36,992 nucleotides of DNA from Phytophthora quininea. Lineage: Eukaryota > Oomycota > Peronosporomycetes > Peronosporales > Peronosporaceae. Positions 28,465-36,992 of this stretch are shown here, in pieces (the stretch's first letter is position 1; every line of letters begins with the position of its first letter). A program made the translations under genes and the position numbers. Under the pieces are notes generated by a model. That model saw nothing but the letters and a program-made list of their open reading frames with translations, had not been told where the DNA came from and made no database searches. The stretch is taken from assembly GCA_011947345.1 (NCBI GenBank), contig JAAVTG010000833.1, positions 1 through 36,992 of the forward strand. The letters are read 5' to 3'.

Positions 28465-29443
28465 ATGCTGCCAGGAATCGTGTTATCGTCGGTCATTGGT
28501 CTCGTCGCTTATACCTCTCAGGTTGCCGCCCACGGGATGCTTTACCAGCCCAAACCGTCCTGGGATGGCGGCCCCAACGTCGGTTGGATCACGATGATCG
28601 ACAACTATTGGGACATCGGAACCGGAGGAGACCAAGTTGGCAAGTTCAAGACCATGGCCAAGGAGAAGGGTATGTCGGTGAAGGACGTGGTGCTGGACAT
28701 GGTCAAAGACAAGAAGTGCGGCAACACGCTCGAGAACGGAGAGGCACAGCCCATTCCCTCAGAGGAAAGCCATTTGGCGTGGCAATCAAGGAGGAGGATT
28801 CACGCACACGGTACGACAGTGTTACGTTGGGACTTTCATCAGAGATCGCAAGTGCTAACGCGTTGTCTGGCAACAGGGCCCCTGCGAGATCTACATTGAT
28901 GACAAGATGGTTCTCCACAGCGACGATTGTGAGGACGAGTTCCCAGGTGGTGATGTCGGGTCAGACAAAATGTCCGAGATGCCGGTGGACTATTCGTCAT
29001 GCAAGGGAAACTGCATGTTCACGTTCTACTGGCTCGGCTTCCAGAACGCTGGCTGGCAAGCCTACGGTGAGTTCTTGAGTTGTGTTTGTTCTGCTAGACA
29101 CGATACTAACCTTTGGGCCCTGGTGCAGTCAACTGCGTGCCTCTTAAGGGCGATGGATCGTCAACGCAGACGCAGACCCAGTCGTCGTCGACAGGAGACA
29201 AGGGCAACGACGACAAATCAACTGAGGCTCCATCCACTGAGAACCAGTCAAACCAGTCGAACCAGTCGAATGAGTCACCCGAGTCTTCATCGACTGGCAA
29301 CGAGGCTCCGGCTGCATCCCAAGCATCGTCCACGGACAACCAGAGCAACCAGAACAACCAGGATAATCAAACTCCTGCGACGGAGGCTCCTGTAACGGAT
29401 AAAGTGCAAGGCGCCAGCTCGTCGTCTCCGTAAGACGGCCTAA
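28465..29443 (+). pseudogene. AA17 LPMO copy 5 (frameshifted)
   Basis: Exon 1 is 28465-28810, exon 2 is 28877-29066 (190 nt) and exon 3 starts at 29129; introns are 66 and 62 nt. Signal peptide MLPGIVLSSVIGLVAYTSQVAA, mature HGMLYQPKPSWDGG (Met at position 3 of the mature protein), DNYWDIGTGGDQVGKFK, CGNTLENGEAQPIPS. Exon 1 is two bases short near 28762-28768, so the conserved GKAIWRGNQGGGFTHT is out of frame. Exons 2 and 3 are good (IDDKMVLHSDDCEDEFPGG, PVDYSSCKGNCMFTFYWL). The Ser/Asn/Gln-rich tail stops at 29433 in its own frame. In the neighbouring frame it gives KCKAPARRLRKTA with a stop at 29441-29443, which is the C-terminus expected from the other copies. Confidence 0.85.
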
Positions 29444-29860
29444 GCAGAGTGACGATGTCGCCTAAGAGCATGACTTGTGAATAGCTGAGGACCTTCATGT
29501 TTTGTCGTGATAATGCAACGTGTGCCGTTTGCCTCCGCCATCGAAAAACTATAAACTTTCGGATTGCGCTGTTCGTAAACTCTACCGGCCTTCTTGACAC
29601 TGCTTCCCACGTTGCACGTCAACGACGTTAATTCTCGTCACCTCACCTCCTCTACGTAAATCTAATCGCCGAGAGGCCAAGGAGAAACGTCCGCTACCGT
29701 CCTTTAGCGCTGATGACAAAGACCACTCATTTCGTCATGACATTCGCCTAAAGCAGATGACCCCTCCTGCCTTTACAAGTTGAAGGTCCATGAAGCCTCT
29801 CGCTGTTAGTTTCTAGTAGTCGAGGTGGTCGCAGCTCACGTTATGTCAGGCAGGTTATAG
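29444..29860. other. spacer between LPMO copies 5 and 6
   Basis: No recognisable gene. Confidence 0.4.
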
Positions 29861-29880
29861 TCGCCATTTCCAGTTTCCCT
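29861..29880 (+). promoter_or_regulatory. oomycete core promoter, LPMO copy 6
   Basis: TCGCCATTTCCAGTTTCCCT, an initiator-like CCATTTCC followed by AGTTT, ends 15 nt before the ATG at 29895. Confidence 0.45.
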
Positions 29881-29894
29881 GTCTTCTGCGCACG

Positions 29895-30783
29895 ATGTTT
29901 TGCGGGGTCACTCTGTCATCGATCTTCGCGTTGTTCGTGCTCGCCAATATCGTCGACGGCCATGGCCATCTCTACGAACCTCAGCCAACTTTCCAAGACG
30001 GTAAGCCTACCGTTGAATGGGTCGCTCTCATCGAAAACTACTGGGATATTGGGTCCGGCGGTGACCAAGTCGGCAAGTTTAAGGCTATGGCTGCGGAGAA
30101 GGGTGTGAGTGTCAAGGACGTCGTGCTGGACATGGTCGGGGACGCTACTTGTGGTTACACCCGGACGGATGTCGACCGGAAGCCAGTGCCCACCGATGGC
30201 AAGGCGATCTGGTGGGGCAATGGTGGCGGCGGCTTTACTCACCAGGGTCCGTGCGAGATCTACATCGATGACACGCTGGTCCTTCACGGTGACAATTGCG
30301 AGGACGAATACCCTGGCGGTCCCGATGGATCCGACCAAATGTCGGAAATGCCCATTGACTACTCATCCTGCAATGGAGATTGCACTTTGGCGATCTACTG
30401 GCTCGGGTTCCAAAACGCTCAGTGGCAGGCGTACAGTACGTTCACGAGCTGATCTGGTTGACGGTAACTAACTCTTGTTGTGCTTGTCTGGTGTAGTCAA
30501 CTGCGTCCCGTTGAAAGGGAGTGGTTCATCGACACCTGCGCAGACACCGTCCGCGACAGAGTCGACTTCGACCCCCGCCACGACTACCAAAGCGACCGAG
30601 GCTCCGGCAGCGACAGATGCACCAAAGGCGGAGACCCAGCCACCGTCGACTGAAAACGTTTCTGCTGAGGCCGAGACGAAGTGCACTCGGTCGCGCCGTC
30701 TTAAAAAAGACTCTGCGCGCGTGAGGATCGACTCGATCAAGAGATCGATCTTGAGCGAGTGTTTTTCTTTGCGATTACACTAG
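29895..30783 (+). CDS. AA17-type LPMO, copy 6 (intact, first intron absent)
   Basis: Two exons, 29895-30435 and 30497-30783, one 61-nt intron (GTACGT..TGTAG), 275 residues. As in copy 4 there is no intron 1 (GGGGFTHQGPCEIYIDD is continuous). Signal peptide MFCGVTLSSIFALFVLANIVDG, mature HGHLYEPQPTFQDGKPT, ENYWDIGSGGDQVGKFK, CGYTRTDVDRKPVPTDGK, HGDNCEDEYPGG, PIDYSSCNGDCTLAIYWL. The linker is Thr/Ala/Pro-rich and short. The tail has the conserved KCTRSRRLKK (30679-30708) and then about 25 further residues to the stop, longer than in the other copies. Predicted secreted copper-dependent pectin oxidase by family. Confidence 0.9.
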
Positions 30784-31156
30784 TTTTGCTGTTTCGTACA
30801 ATTGCTACCGGTAGCTTTCCTTTATGCGATAAACTTGTTCACGTCAAGATTTTGACCCACTTCCTCATCATTGAGATTCCATTAGATCTCTAAGAATGCG
30901 TGCCTGTGAGGCCGAAAAGAAGGACACCACCACCGAGTCGACTGCATCAAACCACCAATAAGTTAGGCGATTTCGCAGTGATTGCAAGGTTGAAACTGTC
31001 TTGATTTGTATGCACTTCCACCGGACAAACACAATGGCAAGTCGCCACAGCGTTAAAACGAGGAGTCATACGCATCCGCTCGTGCGTATTTCACTCGCCC
31101 TCGTTTCTGCATTTGTTGTATTCCATCAACAGTCCTGGAATACACAGCGTCGAAGG
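30784..31156. other. spacer between LPMO copies 6 and 7
   Basis: No recognisable gene. A short CACCACCACCGAGTCGACTG stretch near 30925 recalls the Thr-rich tail coding of the array and may be an old tail fragment. Confidence 0.35.
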
Positions 31157-32048
31157 ATGCTTGAGGAGGGTTTTGTCCTCCACGGTCGCGCTGCTGACAT
31201 TTTCCCTCGCTGACTCCACGGACACCTTAAGGAACCGAAGCTGACATTTCAAGATGGCGAGTCCACCGTTAACTGGGTTGCCCAAATCGACGACTACTGG
31301 GACATCGCCTCGGGTGGCGACCAAGTGGGGAAGTATAAAACGATGGCTACTCAGAAGAGCATGTCTGTGAAGGACGTCGTGGTGGACATGGTCAGAGACA
31401 AAAACTGCGGCTTCACGCGTACGGATGTAGAGCCGCAGCCGATTCCATCGGATGGCAAAGCAAAATGGCTTGGCAACGACGATGGCGGCTTTACACACAC
31501 GGTAGAAACCGTTGGGAACGAGTAGCGGTAGTTTCCTGCTAACATTTGTTTTGCTAGAGCCGTGTGAGCTCTATGTCGACGACAAGATGGTTCTCCACAG
31601 CGACGATTGTGAGTCCGACTACCCCAAAGGATCGAACCATTTGGGGAGATGGTCGATGATGCCTGCGGATTATTCGTCTTGCAACGGCAAGCGTGTCTTC
31701 ACGATTTACTGGCTTGGATTCCAGAATCCGCAGTGGCAGGCGTACAGTACGTTTTCCACAAGCTTGTCGATTATTCCTTTGAACCAAAGTAATCTTTCTT
31801 TTGTATACAGTCAACTGCGTGCCTTGTCGGAGAGTGGCAACTCAACGACGACGACGTCAAACTCGACTTCGCCCGCGGAAACTCCGTCAACTGGAACTTC
31901 GTCGAGTGCGTCTCAATCTTCGCCCTCGGCGCCCAAAGCAGACCCCAGAGCAGCTTCTTTAGCAAACGAAGCAACTCCATCGACCGCGACGTCCGACACC
32001 AAATGCTCCCCTGCTCGCCGTCGTTTGAAGAAGCAGGCGCAAGCTTGA
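31157..32048 (+). pseudogene. AA17 LPMO copy 7 (multiple frameshifts)
   Basis: Same three-exon plan: exon 1 ends at GGFTHT before GTAGAA (about 31502), exon 2 runs to 31746, exon 3 from 31811. The signal peptide (LSSTVALLTFSLADS) and the mature start (HGHLKEPKLTFQDGES) lie in different frames, with a break at about 31205. Exon 2 begins with AGCCGTGT instead of GGCCCGTGT, one base short. The next AG acceptor (31558-31559) would restore the frame with loss of one Gly. Exon 3 loses another base after TGCGTGCC (about 31825). In exon 2, KGSNHLGRWSMMPADYSS is diverged, and NGKRVFTIYW has Arg where a conserved Cys occurs (NGDCT). The tail ends KCSPARRRLKKQAQA. Confidence 0.85.
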
Positions 32049-32570
32049 TCAGTCCCTCCAACCATTTTTATATGTTCTTGACTGCGTTCGGGCGAGCTGC
32101 ATTCCTCAGCTTCCTTGTCACAAAATGAACCTAAAGTATGCACCTGCCAGGCGCTAGCTTGAATGACGATATCGCAGACTTCTAGCTGGCTGCGTTGGAA
32201 ATATGCCACCACCATCTGAACGAGGAACCAATTGGGTTTTGGACGTCGTTCAGCAACTGTTCGAACGACAATGACAACAATCTTGAGCGTGGGATCAAAA
32301 TCACATCTGAGCGAGCGGTATCAAGTGGTTTGTGAACGGCATTCGGTAACGAAACTGCAGCAGTCTACACGCTCTCTTGGGCGAACATCGACCAACATTG
32401 CGCGTTAACGTCGCAGCACCGGTCTTCTCCAGCATCAACTGCCGTCGAGTGGGTTCAACTAAATTCACCTCTTCTAGCTCTAACCATCTGTTTATTTTTA
32501 CGTCCATACAAAAACAAAGGTATCTTCCGTTCAAATTAACAAACGTGAATCCTAAAGCAACAGTGCTGCT
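32049..32570. other. spacer between the LPMO array and the kinase genes
   Basis: No recognisable gene. Confidence 0.4.
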
Positions 32571-32678
32571 CGCTTCATTTTCCGTCTAGCTCTTCCAGAG
32601 GGCAGATACATCCGCTCGACGTGTGGGGCAGCTGACGATCTGGGGCGCTCCGGTCCCCGTAGACACAAACGATAAGGC

Positions 32679-34213
32679 ATGCTTCATGTCCCGCAGCTCG
32701 TCCGCACGTTTCTGGAGGGCCCTGACGCGCCGTTGATCCCCTCCGCCCTGTTGACGCAGTGCCAAGACCCCGGCGACGAGTTCCAGCGACTCTTCTGCCG
32801 CCTCTGCGGCCGGCTGAGTCGACTCCAGCAAGTCGCAGAGGGAAGATGCAGCGCCCTCGAGCTCTGCCGGCCGACGGTCGCTCTGCTGCTGCTGGGAAAA
32901 CTGTCAATGAGGTTCCGAGCGCTGCTGGACAAGCACAAGCGCAAGCAGCTGCTGGTGCAGTTCGCTACCAAGAGATCCACTCTCAAGGAGCTGGAGAGGC
33001 TTCACGCAGAGGTCGACGCCTTGTTGGCGCCATTGGGCCTTGTCGACGACTGGAGAACCCACTGGGTGGAGGATCGAGAGCACATGTACGACCAGTTCCG
33101 GAGCAACGGAAGAACCGCCGCGTCGCGATGCGTGGACTGCGCAATGCGCAGATCATCGAGGTGCTGGCGATCATCAAGTACGAAGTAGACTTCCACCAGG
33201 CAGAGATGCCGCTGGAGCAGGCGCTGCTGATGCGAAACGTCTTCAAGAAAGTGGTCAGGGACTCGAGTAAAAGTTCCGAGGATCCCAAAGTTTTTCATTG
33301 CGCCAGTCGAGATCGAGATCGATAAGTTCGTCGAAATAGTAAAGAGCTGCGAGGTGCATCGTGGAGTTTGGGATCGAGAGACGCGTCTGGTAGCTCAGTA
33401 TTTGTCGGTGGACTCTAGCCACGCTAGGAAGCTGTTTCTGCAAGCGACGGAGACGTGGTATGGGCTGGAGCATGAGAACATCGTCAAGATGTTGGGAGCT
33501 TCCCACTTGGACTCGAACACATTCGTCGTGTGGGAGGATGCCGCTGCTCACGGCAACTTTGTAAACTTCTTCGCGGACGGCGACAACCACGAGGCCCACC
33601 AGCGTCGACTGTGGAGGATGTTCCTGCAAGTAGCTCACGGACTGAACTACATGCACCAGCAAGGGCGAGTCCACGGCAATCTGAAGTGCTCCACATCCTC
33701 GTCGCTGACGGAGAGATCCCCAAGATCTGCCACTTCGAGCTCAATAGGGAGGCTGCTACAGGCGCGATCGATAGATGGAAGAGTCCCGAGTACAATCTCG
33801 ACAATGGACCCGACCCATCGCCGGCCGGGGATGTGTACGCCTTCGCTATGTGTGTCATCGAAGCACGAACTAGTGAAACCCCGTACAGTACCGATGGTGA
33901 CGATACAATCGTAGATAAACTACGACATGAAGAGTGTTATCCTCGTCCTGACGGATTTCGCGACGACGAATGGAAAGTTCTCAAGCAACTTTGTGCACAC
34001 AACCCGGCGAATAGACCGTCGATGGTTCAGCTGGTTGAGATGGTGGAAGAGTTGGCATGGAAGGAAGCTATGAACGAGGAAGCTGCGTCACAACAAAAAG
34101 CACGTGCTGCTGAGGCGGAGTGGGGACTGTGCAACAGAACTGCGTTGCGCTTTTATAAACTGAACGAGGCAATCGCCACGAAGTACTCCATCGAGTTACT
34201 ACAAACTATCTAA
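32679..34213 (+). pseudogene. TKL-like pseudokinase (frameshifted)
   Basis: The first ATG, 32679, starts MLHVPQLVRTFLEGPDAPL. A helical N-terminal region follows (KQLLVQFATKRSTLKELERL, WRTHWVEDREHMYDQFRSNG), then RNAQIIEVLAIIKYEVDF in another frame, VPRIPKFFIAPVEIEIDKF in a third, and a kinase domain. The ATP-binding lysine position reads LVAQYLS (Gln), the HRD motif reads VHGNLKCS (Gly-Asn), and DFG reads CHFEL, so all three key catalytic residues are absent. A base is missing near 33690 (KCS then ILVADGEIPK). The C-lobe is recognisable (DRWKSPEY, DVYAFAMCVIEA, PANRPSMVQLVEMVEEL). The domain plan matches the minus-strand kinase at 34844-36722. It probably acts as a signalling scaffold if expressed. 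Confidence 0.7.
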
Positions 34214-34843
34214 AGTATAAACATTGAATATACCAACAAGTTGGAACGAGAAACTCGTAAGTATTTTTCCTTATACAAAGTGTTGTTCGTGCATGCTACC
34301 GCTTCGATGCTTGCTAAAGGTCAGTGGAATAGCATGCGGCGAGAGTCGACGCGAGATATTGCCTTCCCACCAAGTCTCGGTCTCGCCAGAGAGTGCCGTG
34401 TCGACGGGGAACGTCACGCTCAGGAGTAACTGCTATCGCGACTTCATGACGAGAGGCTCATAATCGCTCGGATGCCTTCTGCTGGAAGCATTCAGCGGTG
34501 CGTTTTGCCGTGTGTGCAGCTCCATGAAAGCACAAGTTCGTCACCCTGTCGATGCTGTTTCTCCGCTGGCCTTTTAGCTGCATCCACTTGGGTGTCGAGT
34601 CCAAACGCTCTTCCTCGACTTTATAAACGATTAGAATATATATATTTCTTAGTCGCGGAGGATCGCACATGCTCATACTCAGTTCCCGGTCTCCTGTCAT
34701 GCTTCGATTCGCATAAATACCGGGCAGCACCCCGTCTGAAGCCAACACACACACAAGATGCAAGACGCAAGACGCAAGACGCAGCAGTTTGTCGTTGCTC
34801 TCGTTGCTCTCCACCATGGGGATAGAGCAGCACCGAACGTAGT
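34214..34843. other. intergenic region between convergent kinase genes
   Basis: No gene recognisable. It holds a short direct repeat CAAGACG (three copies at about 34760-34780) and an ACACACAC stretch just before it. Confidence 0.4.
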
Positions 34844-36722
34844 TCACATCATGCAGCATTCACTCGAGCCCGCGCGCTCCTCCGCCGCAGCATCGCGTAG
34901 TTTCTCCATGCGAGAGATCACCTCCTCCAGAGGAGATCTCTGTCGGGTTTTCCTGGCACATGTCAAGCACAAGCATCCGATCGTCGGCATTGATCTTCCC
35001 AGCAACAGACTCCAATCCAGCAGTAGGGTCGAACCCTTCGTCGCCAACATGCTTCACTGATGAAGAGTCCTGCTGGCGCGAGACCGACGACACTCCAGGA
35101 ACGAGAGCGTCCAGCAAGCACAGACCGAAGGAATAGACGTCGTCCTGGAAAGTCGGACGACCGAGCTGCTTCTTCGCACGGAAGTTGGGAGCACGCAAGC
35201 CCATGTCCTTGAAATGCGGTACCTCTTTCGGAACCCTCTTCTTCAGTGGCAAGCCCAGCTTCTTCTGCTTCTCGTACTCTTCCTGGCGTTTCTTCTCCAC
35301 CTCTTCGTCCTGCACGATCTGGTTCTGCATCGTGAGCATGCCCAGGCCAAAGTCGGTCAGCTTCACGTGGCCGTCGCTAGCCAGCAGAATGTTGTTGCTC
35401 TTCAAGTTGCCGTGTACGATCTTCTGCTGATGCAGATACTGGAGACCGAGCGCAGCCTCGAGAAACAGACTCCAGAACGCGTGTCTGTCGTTCTTGTACG
35501 GCCACTCGCGATCCACCGAGTCTGCCTGTTTGCGTGGTTTCCTCGGGACTGTTGACGCTGCTGGTGCAAAAGGTGATCAACGACCCGTGTGTTGCCTCCT
35601 CCGTCACGAGAATCGCCGGCCTGCTGCAGTGCGAGGCTCCGTACAGTTCCAATATATTGTCGTTCTTCAAGCCATGCCACAGCTCCACTTCCTTGCGGAA
35701 CGTCTCAATGGCATCTGCGTGGATAATCACTCGCTTCACCACAACACGCCGCGAGACCTCCTTCAGCTCTCCATCCTCTGGCTTCAGAGCCTTCACAGAC
35801 TTCTTATCCACCCACACACCATGGAAAGACTTGCCCACTGACCCTACGATTCCCTTATCTCGAGCGTAACTCAGAGCGTACGGAGGGATGTACCATGGCG
35901 GGATCCTCGAGACCTTCCCATTGGACGACCTGACCACCGAGAAGAAGACTTTCTTCATGCTGTTGACGTGTTTGGTCGAGTTGTCGGCCTTGAAGAAGTC
36001 GATCTCGAACTTGAGCAGCGTCAGCGCCTCCATAGGCTCGTGCGGCAGCATGGTCCTGGAGAACGGCAGCGCGTTCTTGGCCGCCTTGTTGCTCAGGTCC
36101 GTCTCCTCCTGCTCCCGATCGGCCTGCAGCTGCTTCTGCCAGCTCCACTCGCCGTCCTTCCACTGCGGGTCCCTCACCTCCTTCTCGCTCAGAGCTGCAG
36201 CCTTCCGCACCCACTCGAGCTTCTCCCCGACCGCCTGCAGATCCACAAACATCCGCCGCAGACTCGCCAAGTGGAACACGAATCTGTCCGTCTTGGCGAA
36301 AGTCGTCCCAAACGTTGTCAACATGTTGGTAGCAGTGTGGAAAGATCTAATGGCGACGTGTGTCTCGAATTGGTCGGTGGCTTCTTCCTGTTGGGTCTCC
36401 TGCTCCTGGTTGCTGTTGCGGGGGAAGTCTCTGCTGGATCTGGCTTTGGTTTTGGACAGCAGCTGCTTCAGTTTGCCGGGGGTTTCTTGTCCTTGCCCAC
36501 AGTGTTGCGTCGGAAGAAGGCTCTCTTCTTGGGAGCAGTCTCGGCCTTGGACGCCAGCAGCTCTCCCGTGCGCAGGGCGAGCTGGTGCAGCGACCGGTAC
36601 ATGCACTGGTGGGGCTTGGGGCCAGCCGAGCGGATCGGAGCGCCTCCAGATCCGCCCAAGGCGTAGGGCCGCTCATGGTCGAAGTGGCTGAAACTAAAAG
36701 CTGTCTTAGATTTGGAAATCAT
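34844..36722 (-). pseudogene. TKL-like kinase with HGN in place of HRD (frameshifted)
   Basis: The ATG at 36722 starts MISKSKTAFSFSHFDHERPY. A C-run near 36475 shifts the frame into LKQLLSKTKARSSRDFP. A helical region follows (ATNMLTTFGTTFAKTDRFV, EKEVRDPQWKDGEWSWQ, MEALTLLKFEIDFFKAD), then VSRIPPWYIPPYALSYA and the kinase domain: GSVGKSFHGVWVDKK, the ATP lysine in VVVKRVIIHADA, and EVELWHGLKNDNILELYGA. After a frame change at about 35530 come VHGNLKSNNILLASDG and VKLTDFGLGML. The Lys and DFG are present, but the catalytic Asp of HRD is Asn. The activation-to-C-lobe part includes DDVYSFGLCLLDALVPG. The end loses two bases in a GA repeat near 34940; the corrected frame ends RMEKLRDAAAEERAGS..CCMM. 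Paralogue of the plus-strand gene. Confidence 0.75.
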
Positions 36723-36844
36723 TGGAATTCTTCTGAATTTGATCACAGATTTCTTTGTCAGCGCAGTGAGTTCTCCACTTGTTTTCTCTCATCTGCTTCG
36801 TGGCTAGAGCTATTGCTCATCTTGGCCTCAGAGCTCCACGAGGT

Positions 36845-36992
36845 TTAGCGTGGGCGTGAGCGAAATGCGCAGCATACACTGGCTGCCAAAGCATTTACTT
36901 GGAGCCGGAATTTTTCTTTGCCCTTTTCCAGGTCAAGAGCACTAAACTGCTTGCCAACCCACGTCTCGATGTATCTCTTGCGGCTGGCCAGG
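36845..36992 (-). CDS. partial ORF at the window edge
   Basis: Open from the right edge for 48 codons (ASRKRYIETWVGKQFSALDL, then KGKEKFRLQVNALAASV) and stops at 36845-36847. The composition looks like coding sequence, and it would be the C-terminal end of a gene starting beyond the window. It is upstream of the minus-strand kinase and on the same strand. No family recognised. Confidence 0.35.
   Translation of the reverse strand, partial: LASRKRYIETWVGKQFSALDLEKGKEKFRLQVNALAASVCCAFRSRPR

Noticed and set aside
35968..36666. long plus-strand frames at 35.9-36.7 kb
   Set aside because: Leu/Gln-rich shadows of the minus-strand kinase gene.

Overview
The window looks like nuclear DNA of a plant-pathogenic oomycete, probably Phytophthora or a close relative. 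Four things point there: a tandem family of secreted AA17-type lytic polysaccharide monooxygenases (LPMOs), several start sites preceded by a match to the oomycete core promoter (GCTCATTYYNCAWTTT-like), short GT-AG introns of about 60-66 bp, and a dense layer of oomycete-style transposons (Ty3/gypsy chromovirus, MULE with Ulp1-like protease, pogo/Tigger, LINE).

Layout. 1-1.4 kb: rearranged LINE 3'-end fragments. 1.4-2.7 kb (minus): a secreted acidic Ser/Asp-rich repeat protein with its own core promoter. 4.0-5.3 kb: a decayed Tigger/pogo-like element. 6.1-17.6 kb (minus): one long MULE-type gene (FAR1-like DNA-binding region, MULE core, SWIM finger, acidic linker, Ulp1-like C48 peptidase). 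It is interrupted by a complete 6.14 kb Ty3/gypsy element (6365-12504, TSD GTTGC) that separates the Ulp1 His/Asp residues from its Cys, and by a smaller 590-bp insertion (14320-14909, TSD GCAAT). 17.7-19.4 kb: a pogo element with TIRs and TA duplication. 19.7-20.4 kb (minus): the C-terminal end of a LINE ORF2. 20.4-21.9 kb and 24.3-25.5 kb: mostly unassigned.

21.9-32.05 kb (plus) is the centre of interest. It holds seven head-to-tail AA17 LPMO loci. Three are intact (21944, 26998, 29895), two are nearly intact but frameshifted (25575, 28465), one is badly broken (31157), and one survives only as its last exon (23757). The intact and near-intact copies encode a 22-residue signal peptide, a mature N-terminal His (the first half of a copper histidine brace), a catalytic domain of about 160 residues, and a Thr/Ser/Pro/Gln-rich tail. 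Five copies end, or would end after correcting a small indel, in a Cys plus a basic RRLKK-like tail. Characterised AA17 enzymes cleave pectin oxidatively, so the array is probably a plant cell-wall attack cluster.

32.7-36.8 kb: two convergent paralogous TKL-like kinase genes. One has lost the ATP lysine, the catalytic Asp and the DFG Asp. The other keeps the Lys and DFG but has HGN in place of HRD. The window ends inside a further minus-strand ORF.

A striking general feature is that many otherwise good coding regions carry 1-2 nt losses, often in homopolymers or short repeats. Either the region is decaying or the assembly has uncorrected deletion-type errors; raw reads would decide.
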